Assembly: GCA_947502405.1 (NCBI GenBank)
Contig: CANMZT010000017.1
Span: 1-64,000 of the forward strand
Direction of reading: 5' to 3'
Length of the DNA stretch: 64,000 bases
DNA from: an uncultured Algibacter sp.
GTDB lineage: Bacteria > Bacteroidota > Bacteroidia > Flavobacteriales > Flavobacteriaceae
Under the pieces are notes generated by a model. The model did not search any database and was not told where the DNA came from. It saw only the letters and a list, made by a program, of their open reading frames with translations. The position numbers were made by a program, and so were the translations under genes. This document shows, piece after piece, positions 33,079 to 41,472 of the stretch; position 1 is the stretch's first letter, and each line of letters begins with the position of its first letter.

Positions 33079-33081
33079 AGT

Positions 33082-34056
33082 TTACTTAAAGAACGAGTCA
33101 ACAAACTCATACTTATTAAATACTTGTAAATCTTCAATACCTTCGCCTACACCTATGTATTTTACAGGGATTTGAAATTGGTCAGAAATACCAATAACCA
33201 CGCCACCTTTAGCTGTTCCGTCTAGTTTTGTAACGGCTAATGATGTTACTTCTGTAGCCGCCGTAAATTGTTTAGCTTGCTCGAAAGCATTTTGACCTGT
33301 TGATCCATCTAAAACTAAAAGCACATCATGAGGCGCATCACCAACTACTTTTTGCATCACACGTTTTACTTTAGTCAACTCATTCATTAAGTTAACTTTA
33401 TTATGTAAGCGTCCTGCAGTATCAATAATTATAACATCAGCATCTTGATTTACACCCGATTGTAGCGCATCAAAAGCTACAGAGGCAGGGTCGCTACCCA
33501 TATCTTGACGTACCATAGGCACATCTACACGGTCTGCCCAAACTTGAAGTTGGTCTATAGCTGCAGCTCTAAAAGTATCAGCAGCTCCTAAAACTACTTT
33601 CAGTCCTTTCTTTTTAAATTGATATGCTAGTTTACCAATGGTGGTGGTTTTACCTACGCCATTTACACCAACTACCATAAGCACATAAGGTGTTTTAGTA
33701 CCATTATCTTGTTTTGGTAAATCAGGTATGGTATACTCTGTTTCTTCGCCAGAATTTGTTTCACTTAATAGTGCAGCAATTTCTTCACGAAGGATTTGAT
33801 TTAACTCATCAGTACCTAAGTATTTATCTTTTGAGACACGCTCTTCAATACGCTCAATAACTTTAAGTGTTGTATTTACTCCAACATCACTGGTAACTAA
33901 AACTTCTTCAAGATTATCTAAAACCTCATCATCTACTTTAGATTTTCCTGCGACTGCTTTACTTAGCTTTCCAAAGAAACTACTTTTAGATTTTTCTAAT
34001 CCTTTATCTAGGGTTTCCTTCTTTTCTGAAGAAAATATTTTTTTAAAAAAACTCAT
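33082..34056 (-). CDS. ftsY: Signal recognition particle receptor FtsY
   Basis: This 324-residue SRP-GTPase docks ribosome-SRP complexes at the membrane. It has the NG domain with P-loop GVNGVGKTTTIGKLA, DTFRAAA, DTAGR and TKLDGTAKGG. The acidic A domain is short, as usual in Bacteroidota, and no membrane helix is present. It is downstream of rpmB-rpmG-DUF4295, but a terminator and a GCGTTA-type repeat lie in between, so it probably has its own promoter. Confidence 0.96.
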   Translation of the reverse strand: MSFFKKIFSSEKKETLDKGLEKSKSSFFGKLSKAVAGKSKVDDEVLDNLEEVLVTSDVGVNTTLKVIERIEERVSKDKYLGTDELNQILREEIAALLSETNSGEETEYTIPDLPKQDNGTKTPYVLMVVGVNGVGKTTTIGKLAYQFKKKGLKVVLGAADTFRAAAIDQLQVWADRVDVPMVRQDMGSDPASVAFDALQSGVNQDADVIIIDTAGRLHNKVNLMNELTKVKRVMQKVVGDAPHDVLLVLDGSTGQNAFEQAKQFTAATEVTSLAVTKLDGTAKGGVVIGISDQFQIPVKYIGVGEGIEDLQVFNKYEFVDSFFK

Positions 34057-34107
34057 TAAAAAATGTTTATTTGTTTGTTGTTCATTTGTTTAGGAGCAAC
34101 TACTCCT

Positions 34108-34189
34108 GCGTTAGGGATTGAAGCGGCATCCTTTTTTGTTTTTCTCAAAAAAGATACAGCGGAAAGCCCGACCCTTTAGGGTAACGCCC
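34108..34189 (+). repeat. GCGTTA...TAACGC dispersed repeat, copy 4
   Basis: This 82-bp copy is the most compact complete one: GCGTTAGGGATTGAAGCGG, a short palindromic middle around CTTTTTTG...CAAAAAAG, then GCGGAAAGCCCGACCC and GGGTAACGCCC. It lies between the DUF4295 terminator and the ftsY start. Confidence 0.75.
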
Positions 34190-34259
34190 AAATTAACATT
34201 GTCAATTATCTTACCACGATTTACATTCTGTTATTATGGCAGATAAATATAAAATAAAA

Positions 34260-34286
34260 AAGCCGCTTTCTTATAGAAAGCAGCTT
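34260..34286. terminator. Terminator after the rpmB-rpmG-DUF4295 operon
   Basis: AAGCCGCTTTC and GAAAGCAGCTT pair around TTATA with one mismatch. It lies 24 nt after the DUF4295 stop codon in the direction of transcription, followed by an AT-rich tract. Confidence 0.7.
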
Positions 34287-34310
34287 ATAATATCTTAAAA
34301 ACGAAACCTT

Positions 34311-34460
34311 TTACTTCTTTAAAAAGTCGTTTACTTTTTCTGGACTCATAATAGATTCAACAAACATGTAAGCTCCTGTTTTTGGAGACTTTACCATTTT
34401 TATAGCTTTTGTTAATCTTTTTGATCCTGTTTGTAACGATGCTACTGCTTTCTTTGCCAT
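34311..34460 (-). CDS. DUF4295 family small protein
   Basis: This short gene encodes 49 residues, starting MAKKAVASLQTGSKRLTKAI and ending SPEKVNDFLKK. It is the highly conserved DUF4295 protein that follows rpmG in Bacteroidota. It is very basic, consistent with a ribosome-associated protein, though this is inference. It starts 13 nt after the rpmG stop codon. Confidence 0.92.
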   Translation of the reverse strand: MAKKAVASLQTGSKRLTKAIKMVKSPKTGAYMFVESIMSPEKVNDFLKK

Positions 34461-34473
34461 AATCTATAATGTG

Positions 34474-34656
34474 TTACTTGATTTCTTTATGAACTGTCAT
34501 ACGCTTAAGGATAGGATTAAATTTTTTAATCTCCATTCTATCTGGCGTATTCTTTTTATTTTTTGTTGTAATGTATCTTGAAGTTCCTGGTTGTCCAGAC
34601 TCTTTATGCTCTGTGCACTCTAAGATTACTTGTATTCTATTACCTCTTTTTGCCAT
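34474..34656 (-). CDS. rpmG: 50S ribosomal protein L33
   Basis: This 60-residue protein has the L33 signature [19 protein letters not shown], then [21 protein letters not shown], cited as [14 protein letters not shown], and the final [10 protein letters not shown]. It has one cysteine only, so it is the zinc-free (C-) form. It lies 25 nt after rpmB. Confidence 0.97.
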   Translation of the reverse strand: MAKRGNRIQVILECTEHKESGQPGTSRYITTKNKKNTPDRMEIKKFNPILKRMTVHKEIK

Positions 34657-34681
34657 GACTTATACTTATTATATACAGCTA

Positions 34682-34918
34682 TTATTTTAAAAACCCTTTA
34701 GATTTTGCTTCTTTAATTGCTGCAGATATACCTATTTTATTGATAGTTTTTAAAGCAGATGTAGAAACTTTTAAAGTTATCCATTTATCTTCTTCTGGAA
34801 TGTAAAAACGTTTCTTAACTAAATTCGCATGAAATTTGCGTTTAGTTTTGTTCATCGCATGAGACACGTTGTTTCCAACCATAGCCTTTTTACCTGTAAG
34901 TTCACAAACTCTTGACAT
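34682..34918 (-). CDS. rpmB: 50S ribosomal protein L28
   Basis: This 78-residue protein begins with the L28 signature MSRVCELTGKKAMVGNNVSH and continues with KTKRKFHANLVKKRF. It lacks the CxxC pairs of zinc-binding forms. It is the first gene of the small ribosomal operon, 82 nt after cinA. Confidence 0.97.
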   Translation of the reverse strand: MSRVCELTGKKAMVGNNVSHAMNKTKRKFHANLVKKRFYIPEEDKWITLKVSTSALKTINKIGISAAIKEAKSKGFLK

Positions 34919-35000
34919 TCTATATAACTTTAAATTCTTTGTTGCTTAAAATCGAGGTGCAAATATACAAATTCTTTATATTATGCCAACCTAATTTTTA

Positions 35001-36251
35001 TCAATTTTTAAAAATTTCTTTTTGAAGCATTTCAAGGGCTTTATTAACCGCTTTATTTATAACTTTTATTCGAGAATTTCCGAAGTTAAATTCTTGAGAA
35101 TACACACCAGATTTTGTAGCAATAGCAATAAATACCGTACCTACTTCAGCTTCTGAATCCCCTTTTGTTGGTCCCGCATTACCGGTTGTAGCTACTGCAT
35201 AATCTGACTGAAATATTTGTCGTGCGTTTTTTGCCATAGACTCTACAACTTGAGAACTCACAACAGAATAAGCTTCTATATCAGCTTTTGAGACGTTTAA
35301 CAAATTAATTTTAGACGCTGTAGAATAAGTAACTAATCCGCCTTTAAAATATGCTGATGCTCCAGAATGTGTTGTAAAACATCCTGCAACAGCTCCACCA
35401 GTACAACTTTCTGCAATTGCCAAAGTACTTCCTAATTTGGTAAGCTGTTTTGCAATAACAACCTCAACAGACCCTTCCTCATCTTCCAATCCCGCATATT
35501 CATCTTTTATTAAAGGAATCACTTTATCTATCTGCTGCTGAACATCTTGCCTTAATTGATCTTCATCAAAACCTTTAGTTGATAATCGCAATCGCATTTT
35601 ACCCAAGTTAGGTAAATAAGCTAGCTTAATGTGTTTTGGTAATGCATCTTCCCAAGCTTCAATTCTCTCAGCCAAAGCACTTTCTCCTAAACCATAAACA
35701 ATCATGGTTTTGTGTAATATAAAAGGACAATTATATTTATCTTTTAGTTGCGGAATAACATGATGTTTGATTAAAGCCTTCATTTCATAAGGTACACCAG
35801 GTAAGGAAATAAAAACTTTATCATCTTTCTCAATCCACATACCAGGAGCTGTTCCCAACTTATTCATTAATGGCTTTGATTTAGATGGAATATAGGCTTG
35901 ATCTCTGTTAACCTGAAGCATTTGAGTTCTTACATGTTGCTTCCAAATATGTTCTATATTACGTAAAACATCATGGTTTTTAACAAGTGTATCATTAAAA
36001 TATTCTGCAATGGTTTTTTTGGTAATATCGTCTTTTGTAGGGCCTAAACCTCCTGTACAAATAACAATATCCACACGACTTTCAGCATCTGCTAAAGCTT
36101 GAAGAATGTGTTGTTTATCATCTTGTATGGACGTAATTTGATAAACAGAAACCCCAATTTTATTAAGTTGTTTAGCAATAAATGCAGAATTGGTATCTAC
36201 AACCTGCCCAATAAGAAGTTCGTCACCTATAGTGATGATTTCTGCTAACAT
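35001..36251 (-). CDS. cinA: CinA family nicotinamide-nucleotide amidohydrolase
   Basis: This 416-residue protein has an N-terminal MoCF-like domain (1-170: EIITIGDELLIGQVVDTNSA, CTGGLGPTKDD) that acts as ADP-ribose pyrophosphatase in some relatives. The C-terminal CinA domain (from about 255: AIAESCTGGAVAGCFTTHSG, ATTGNAGP) deamidates NMN. The role is pyridine-nucleotide repair; the competence link is historical. The start codon overlaps the stop of the Hpt gene by one base (TAATG), implying translational coupling. Confidence 0.93.
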   Translation of the reverse strand: MLAEIITIGDELLIGQVVDTNSAFIAKQLNKIGVSVYQITSIQDDKQHILQALADAESRVDIVICTGGLGPTKDDITKKTIAEYFNDTLVKNHDVLRNIEHIWKQHVRTQMLQVNRDQAYIPSKSKPLMNKLGTAPGMWIEKDDKVFISLPGVPYEMKALIKHHVIPQLKDKYNCPFILHKTMIVYGLGESALAERIEAWEDALPKHIKLAYLPNLGKMRLRLSTKGFDEDQLRQDVQQQIDKVIPLIKDEYAGLEDEEGSVEVVIAKQLTKLGSTLAIAESCTGGAVAGCFTTHSGASAYFKGGLVTYSTASKINLLNVSKADIEAYSVVSSQVVESMAKNARQIFQSDYAVATTGNAGPTKGDSEAEVGTVFIAIATKSGVYSQEFNFGNSRIKVINKAVNKALEMLQKEIFKN

Positions 36252-36592
36252 TACAATCCAAAATCTGCTTTAATCTCAGCAGTAGCATTTTCTACAGCAG
36301 CGATTACAGTATTAAAAGGTTCAGTAACATCCATATCCGTTTTCGTGAATTTACCCCAATCTTGAACCTCAATTAAATCTTGTAGTACACCCAACTCAAA
36401 TAAATCAATTGTTGGTTTCATTTTATGTGCCGCTTGGTAAGCTTCCTGATAATTTTTTTCGGCAACTGCCTTTTTTAAACGTTCAGCATCCTCTGGCACT
36501 TCTTCTATAAAAGTAGCTGCCAAAGCCATAACAAAATCCTCATCGTTATCAGCTAATTCACGTACTCTAAATAACTTATAATGTTGTTCCAT
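36251..36592 (-). CDS. Hpt domain protein
   Basis: This 113-residue single-domain histidine phosphotransfer protein is helical throughout. The phosphorylatable histidine is likely His56 in YQAAHKMKPTIDLF (HxxKP in place of the usual HxxKG). No kinase is next to it. It lies 1 nt after the FAH-hydrolase gene's upstream partner region and overlaps cinA, a gene order often seen in Flavobacteriia. Its role in a phosphorelay is inferred. Confidence 0.82.
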   Translation of the reverse strand: MEQHYKLFRVRELADNDEDFVMALAATFIEEVPEDAERLKKAVAEKNYQEAYQAAHKMKPTIDLFELGVLQDLIEVQDWGKFTKTDMDVTEPFNTVIAAVENATAEIKADFGL

Positions 36593-36593
36593 T

Positions 36594-37205
36594 TTACTTA
36601 ACTGTTATTGAAAACATTTCTTTGTCTTCTATAAATCCTTTTAATTTATCGTTAGCAACAACTTTGCCAACTCCTGCTGGTGTGCCTGTAAATATAATAT
36701 CTCCAATCTTTAAAGTAAAATATTTTGATACATATTCTATTAATTCATCAATTTTCCAAAGCATATGGCTGGTATTTCCGTTTTGTACAATATTATCATT
36801 CTTTTTTAACAAAAACTCAATATTATCAATATCAGTAAGTTCATTTTTATCTATCCATTTCCCAACTACCGCTGCACCATCAAAGGCTTTTGCTTTTTCC
36901 CAAGGTAGGCCTTTTGCTTTTAATTTACTTTGTAAATCACGGGCTGTAAAGTCAATTCCTAAACCAATTTCATTGAAATATTTATGAGCAAATTTCTTAT
37001 CAATATGTTTTCCAACCCGATTAATTTTCACCAAAACCTCAACCTCATAATGCACATCATCCGAAAAATCTGGAATAAAAAAAGGCTGTTTCTTCAACAA
37101 AATTGCAGTATCAGGCTTTAAAAACACCACAGGATCTGTTGGTTTTTCGTTTTGCAATTCTTCAATATGTTCGGTATAATTTCTACCGATGCAAATCAAT
37201 TTCAT
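36594..37205 (-). CDS. Fumarylacetoacetate hydrolase family protein
   Basis: This 203-residue small FAH-fold enzyme resembles the acylpyruvate hydrolase/oxaloacetate decarboxylase group. Metal-binding acidic residues lie in DDVHYEVEVLVKI (ExE) and GLGIDFTARDLQ. KGLPWEKAKAFDGAA and the late GDIIFTGTPAGVG are characteristic. The substrate cannot be set from sequence. A GCGTTA-type repeat lies immediately upstream. The stop of the Hpt gene's start side is 2 nt away, so the two are probably co-transcribed. Confidence 0.9.
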   Translation of the reverse strand: MKLICIGRNYTEHIEELQNEKPTDPVVFLKPDTAILLKKQPFFIPDFSDDVHYEVEVLVKINRVGKHIDKKFAHKYFNEIGLGIDFTARDLQSKLKAKGLPWEKAKAFDGAAVVGKWIDKNELTDIDNIEFLLKKNDNIVQNGNTSHMLWKIDELIEYVSKYFTLKIGDIIFTGTPAGVGKVVANDKLKGFIEDKEMFSITVK

Positions 37206-37224
37206 GTATTATTAATTTTAATTT

Positions 37225-37307
37225 GGGCGTTACCACAAGGGTCGGGCTTTCCGTTACAAGTCCTCGCTCGTACCTCACTGTGGGCTTTCCTCTGCAATCC
37301 CTAACGC
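37225..37307 (-). repeat. GCGTTA...TAACGC dispersed repeat, copy 5 (inverted)
   Basis: Read on the minus strand this runs GCGTTAGGGATTGCAGAGG to GAAAGCCCGACCCTTGTGG followed by TAACGCCC. The interior shares GAGGACTTGTAACGG with copy 6. It is the only copy in this orientation and lies between the exonuclease stop codon and the FAH-hydrolase start, so a read-through transcript would include it. Confidence 0.75.
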
Positions 37308-37343
37308 GGGTTTATCCGCCAAAGCCAGTAACTACCATAAGGA

Positions 37344-38120
37344 CTACCCTAACTTGTTATTAAAACTTCTCAATTTAATAGCTGTTAAAACCTTTTTAGT
37401 ATACAATGGAAAATCAGCATTCAATAACCATCCAAAATACCCAGGCTCTTTCTCTAAAACCTCTGTTACTAATTTCCCTTTATGTTTCCCGAAAGAAAAA
37501 CACTCCTCACCTTCTTTATTATAAGATATAAAACCTGCAAAATCAGCAAACTTTCTACGCGAGCTAAATTCAGCTAAAAACTTAGTATCGTTCTCTAACT
37601 CTTCATACTTATCCAATTGTGCTTTTAAAACCTCGTAAGTAGCATTAGTATCTGCCTCTGCACTATGCGCATCTTCTAAACTTTTATCACAATAAAATTT
37701 GTAAGCCGCACTTAGCGTACGTTGTTCCATTTTATGGAAAATAGTTTGCACATCTACTGCTACTCTACTTTTCATATCAAAATCTACATCGGCTCGCAGC
37801 ATTTCTTCAGCTAATAACGGAATATCAAACCTATTTGAATTAAAACCTCCTAAATCTGAGTCCTTAATCATATTATTAATATCCTTTGCCAAAACCTTAA
37901 ACGTTGGCTCATTAGCCACTTTTTCATCAGTAATACCATGAATTTCTGTAACTTCTTTAGGAATTGGAATTTCTGGATTCACTAACCAGGTTTTACTTTC
38001 TTCAGTGCCATTAGGAAAAACTTTAAGAATTGAAATTTCAACAATTCTATCATGTGTTATATTAATTCCTGTGGTTTCTAAATCGAAGAAACAAATAGGC
38101 TTTGTTAGGTTTAATTGCAT
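37344..38120 (-). CDS. 3'-5' exonuclease, DnaQ-like
   Basis: This 258-residue protein has a DEDDh exonuclease domain: ExoI motif CFFDLETTGINI (Asp13, Glu15), ExoII around GGFNSNRFDIPLL, and ExoIII with AHSAEADTNATYEVL (His/Asp). The C-terminal 60 residues form a small extra domain, CFSFGKHKGKLVTEVLEKEP to YFGWLLNADFP, as in the DUF3820-like tails. It may proofread or process DNA or RNA; it is not the main polymerase III epsilon by architecture alone. Confidence 0.9.
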   Translation of the reverse strand: MQLNLTKPICFFDLETTGINITHDRIVEISILKVFPNGTEESKTWLVNPEIPIPKEVTEIHGITDEKVANEPTFKVLAKDINNMIKDSDLGGFNSNRFDIPLLAEEMLRADVDFDMKSRVAVDVQTIFHKMEQRTLSAAYKFYCDKSLEDAHSAEADTNATYEVLKAQLDKYEELENDTKFLAEFSSRRKFADFAGFISYNKEGEECFSFGKHKGKLVTEVLEKEPGYFGWLLNADFPLYTKKVLTAIKLRSFNNKLG

Positions 38121-38154
38121 TTTATGGTTTTGCTAAATATTGTTCGTAAAAATA

Positions 38155-38187
38155 AAAAAACCCAACCGTTTTAAAGTTGGGTTTTTT
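38155..38187. terminator. Terminator of the E2 acyltransferase gene
   Basis: AAAAAACCCAAC and GTTGGGTTTTTT form a perfect 12-bp stem around a 9-nt loop. It lies 19 nt after the stop codon of the minus-strand E2 gene and just upstream of the exonuclease gene. Confidence 0.85.
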
Positions 38188-38206
38188 AATATTGTTTTGT
38201 TAAATA

Positions 38207-39535
38207 TTATATTTCTCTATTAACATCCCAAGCTTCAAGGTAATCCGTAACTGCTTTTACAAACTGTCCGCCTAAAGCTCCATTAACCACACGATGATCA
38301 TAAGAATGCGATAAAAACATTTTATAACGTATTCCAATAAAATCACCATCTGGAGTTTCAATAACCGCTGGTACTTTTCTAATAGCACCTAGTGCCAAAA
38401 TTCCAACTTGTGGTTGGTTAATTATTGGTGTTCCCATAATGCTTCCAAAAGTACCTACATTAGTTACTGTGTATGTTCCGCCTTGAATTTCATCAGGTTT
38501 TAATTTGTTAATTCGTGCTCTATTAGCCAAATCATTTACCTGTTTGGTCATGCCTACCAAATTAAGCTGATCCGCATTTTTTATAACAGGCACAATCAAA
38601 TTACCATCTGGTAAAGCTGCAGCCATACCTAAATTGATATTTTTCTTTTTTATTATAGTATCACCTTGAAGAGAAATATTCATCATTGGATAATCGCGTA
38701 AAGCTTTTGCAATGGCTTCCATAAAAATAGGTGTAAAGGTTAAATTTTCACCTTCACGTTTCATGAAATCAGCTTTTACTTTCTTTCTCCAGTTCCAAAT
38801 ATTAGTAACATCAGCTTCTATAAAACTTTGTACATGCGCAGATGTTTGAACAGACTCAACCATATGATGCGCAATGAGTTTGCCCATTCTGGTCATTTCT
38901 ATAATCTCATCCTCACCACTTGAAACCATTACTGGCTTTTCAACTTTTGGTGCTTCAATAGGTTTAGCTGAAGCAAGTGGTTCTTCTACTTGTTCAATAA
39001 CTTGCTTTGGCGCCTGCCCTCTTCCTTTTATATAATCTAAAATATCATTTTTTGTAACACGCCCATCTTTACCTGTACCCACAATTCCATCCAATTCAGA
39101 TTGAGAAACACCTTCAGCTTTAGCAATATTTTTTACTAATGGCGAATAAAAACGGTTACCATTTGAAACAATAGGAGCTACTGTTTCTTTTGCTTTAACA
39201 ATTGTTTGTTCTAAGTCTTGTATAGTTTCGCTAGCATCTTCAACTACTTCAACTGAAGCATCTTCGTTTGTGTCAGCAGTAGTACTATCATCACCTTCGG
39301 TTTCTATAACCGCTAAAACTTGTCCTACTTGTACAACATCATCAACATTAAAAAAGCGTTCTACCAAAACACCATCAACTTCACTAGGCACTTCGCTATC
39401 CACTTTATCTGTGGCTATTTCTAAAACAGGATCATCCATTTCAATAGTATCCCCAACGTCTTTTAACCAAGATGTAATGGTTGCTTCTGCAACACTTTCT
39501 CCCATTTTTGGTAACTTTAGTTCAAACTTTGCCAT
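38207..39535 (-). CDS. Dihydrolipoamide acyltransferase (E2) of a 2-oxo acid dehydrogenase
   Basis: This 442-residue E2 subunit has an N-terminal lipoyl domain (lipoylated Lys44 in EIATDKVDSEVPS), a Glu/Thr-rich linker, a peripheral-subunit-binding domain (about 140-175: SPLVKNIAKAEGVSQ, GTGKDGRVTKNDI) and a C-terminal catalytic domain from about 225. The catalytic motif reads SYDHRVVNGALGG, that is DHRxxNG rather than DHRxxDG. The probable substrates are branched-chain 2-oxo acids or pyruvate; E1 and E3 are not adjacent. It is transcribed alone and ends in a strong terminator. Confidence 0.92.
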   Translation of the reverse strand: MAKFELKLPKMGESVAEATITSWLKDVGDTIEMDDPVLEIATDKVDSEVPSEVDGVLVERFFNVDDVVQVGQVLAVIETEGDDSTTADTNEDASVEVVEDASETIQDLEQTIVKAKETVAPIVSNGNRFYSPLVKNIAKAEGVSQSELDGIVGTGKDGRVTKNDILDYIKGRGQAPKQVIEQVEEPLASAKPIEAPKVEKPVMVSSGEDEIIEMTRMGKLIAHHMVESVQTSAHVQSFIEADVTNIWNWRKKVKADFMKREGENLTFTPIFMEAIAKALRDYPMMNISLQGDTIIKKKNINLGMAAALPDGNLIVPVIKNADQLNLVGMTKQVNDLANRARINKLKPDEIQGGTYTVTNVGTFGSIMGTPIINQPQVGILALGAIRKVPAVIETPDGDFIGIRYKMFLSHSYDHRVVNGALGGQFVKAVTDYLEAWDVNREI

Positions 39536-39619
39536 ATCAATAATGTAACACTTGTTTTTAAAAATTATTTTGCAAAATTAACAAAAATATCGCTATTTTA
39601 TTCTAATATTCACAACAAT

Positions 39620-40720
39620 CTAATCAAAACCTATAACCTCTCCTCTACTAACCGCATCATCACTACCGATTACAAATTTAGAGTTTTTAGGTAAGATTTT
39701 AAAGGTTAGCGAGTCATCTCCATGATTCATTTCCATAAAATCAATTATGCTTTTATAACTAAGACTATTAGCATCAAAAATAACTTCAGACTCTTTTTCT
39801 ATATTATTTATGTTAGATTTTAAAATGAGTTCCTTGTTTAACACATTCTCTAATTGCTTATTTATGGCATCAGAAATAAAAACATACTTATTGACTGTTT
39901 TAATTTTTTTAATGGGTTGCTTTCTAAAAAAATAAACAAACCTTATGCCTCCCCAAACAAATAAATCGAACAAAACATTTTTTTTGAAATGTTTCTTATA
40001 AAAAATTTGCATTGCACCATAAAAACGTCGTGCATAATTTTTATCTCTTAATGTGCTTTCGCCTTTATAATGCAAAACTGTTGTTTCTCCAAAATAGTAG
40101 TTTTTAAAACCTTTTTTCAAAGCTTTATAAGAGATATCTATATCCTCGCCATACATAAAATAATCCTCATCAAAACCTTCAATTTTATTGTAAGTTTCCT
40201 TTTTAAGAAACATAAAAGCCCCAACCAAAATATCTACTTTACCTATAGCATTTTTATCAATGTTATTAGCATAATAATCATTGGTTTTTCCTAGTATTTT
40301 CTTTAAAGACGCTTTAACAAAAGGTATTTTTCGTTTACTCTCTGGTAAAAAATCACCTCTACCATCAATTAATTTACAACCAACAATACCAAGGTTTTGT
40401 TTGCTTTCTGCAAACTCTAGTAACTTGATAAAAGTATCTTCGGCAACTACAGTATCAGGATTTAGAATGCATAGGTATTCACCTTTAGCTTCTAAAACAC
40501 CTATATTGTTCCCCTTAGAAAACCCATGATTTTCTTTATTTTCAATGAGCTTCACCTCAGGGAATAGTTTCTTAACCATATCACAACTCCCATCTTTAGA
40601 GTTGTTATCTACCACTATAATTTCAGCATCAATATTACTTAGAGCAGCTTCAACACTTTTTAGACATAACTCCAAAAAGAATTTAACATTATAATTTAAT
40701 ATAACTACTGACAGCTTCAA
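39620..40720 (-). CDS. Family 2 glycosyltransferase
   Basis: This 366-residue enzyme has a GT-A domain (1-235) with the nucleotide-binding start SVVILNYNVKFFLELCLKSV, the DNNSKDGS motif, NPDTVV in place of DxD, and the acceptor-side GEDIDISYKALKKG. It resembles rhamnosyl- or N-acetylgalactosaminyl-type transferases of envelope polysaccharides. A C-terminal basic stretch follows, then about 80 residues without similarity that I recognise. It is 11 nt downstream of recR and probably co-transcribed. Confidence 0.9.
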   Translation of the reverse strand: MKLSVVILNYNVKFFLELCLKSVEAALSNIDAEIIVVDNNSKDGSCDMVKKLFPEVKLIENKENHGFSKGNNIGVLEAKGEYLCILNPDTVVAEDTFIKLLEFAESKQNLGIVGCKLIDGRGDFLPESKRKIPFVKASLKKILGKTNDYYANNIDKNAIGKVDILVGAFMFLKKETYNKIEGFDEDYFMYGEDIDISYKALKKGFKNYYFGETTVLHYKGESTLRDKNYARRFYGAMQIFYKKHFKKNVLFDLFVWGGIRFVYFFRKQPIKKIKTVNKYVFISDAINKQLENVLNKELILKSNINNIEKESEVIFDANSLSYKSIIDFMEMNHGDDSLTFKILPKNSKFVIGSDDAVSRGEVIGFD

Positions 40721-40731
40721 ATTTATGGTAT

Positions 40732-41349
40732 TTAAAGTTTTATGGAAGTTTCAAACGGAATTCTATTAACGATACTTCTTCCTAAAGTAATTTCATCTGC
40801 ATATTCCAACTCATCACCAACTGAAATTCCTCTGGCTATGGTAGATGTAGTTACATCAAAATCCTTTATTTGTTTGTATATGTAGAAATTTGTTGTATCG
40901 CCTTCCATTGTTGAACTTAAAGCAAATATAAGTTCTGACACCTCATTTTCTTTTACTTTTTTAACCAAAGACTCAATGTTTAAATCATGCGGACCAATAC
41001 CATCCATTGGAGAAATTTTACCTCCCAACACATGATATAACCCTTTAAAAGAACTCGTATTCTCGATAGCCATAACATCTTTTACATCTTCAACAACACA
41101 TATAATTTTAGGATTACGTTTTGGATTTGTACAGATTTCACAAAGTTCAATATCACTTATATTATGGCAAGATTTACAGAATTTCACATCTTGTCTCATG
41201 GTTTGTAATGCTTCTGATAAGGCTAATGTTTGTTCTTTAGGTTGCCTTAACATGTGAAGTACCAAACGCAATGCCGTACGTTTACCTATACCTGGTAATT
41301 GCGACATTTCGTTAACAGCACGTTCTAACAATTTAGAAGAAAATTCCAT
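40732..41349 (-). CDS. recR: Recombination protein RecR
   Basis: This 205-residue protein of the RecFOR pathway loads RecA on gapped DNA. It has the N-terminal helix-hairpin-helix ([20 protein letters not shown]), a C4 zinc finger ([16 protein letters not shown]) and a Toprim domain ([31 protein letters not shown]). Its length is canonical. It is the first gene before the glycosyltransferase and is divergent from the symporter gene. Confidence 0.97.
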   Translation of the reverse strand: MEFSSKLLERAVNEMSQLPGIGKRTALRLVLHMLRQPKEQTLALSEALQTMRQDVKFCKSCHNISDIELCEICTNPKRNPKIICVVEDVKDVMAIENTSSFKGLYHVLGGKISPMDGIGPHDLNIESLVKKVKENEVSELIFALSSTMEGDTTNFYIYKQIKDFDVTTSTIARGISVGDELEYADEITLGRSIVNRIPFETSIKL

Positions 41350-41472
41350 AGTTTGCGAAATTACTATTTAGCCATGAATTTCACTAATTTAAACTTATCC
41401 TTTTAAAATACATATTCCATTTGGTATTTGAATTTTAATATTTGTACTTTCAAAACTTGAAAATTAGTTTTT

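Noticed and set aside
37103-37363. 86-codon plus-strand open frame
   Set aside because: It overlaps the FAH-hydrolase gene on the other strand and runs through a repeat copy; no protein-like features.
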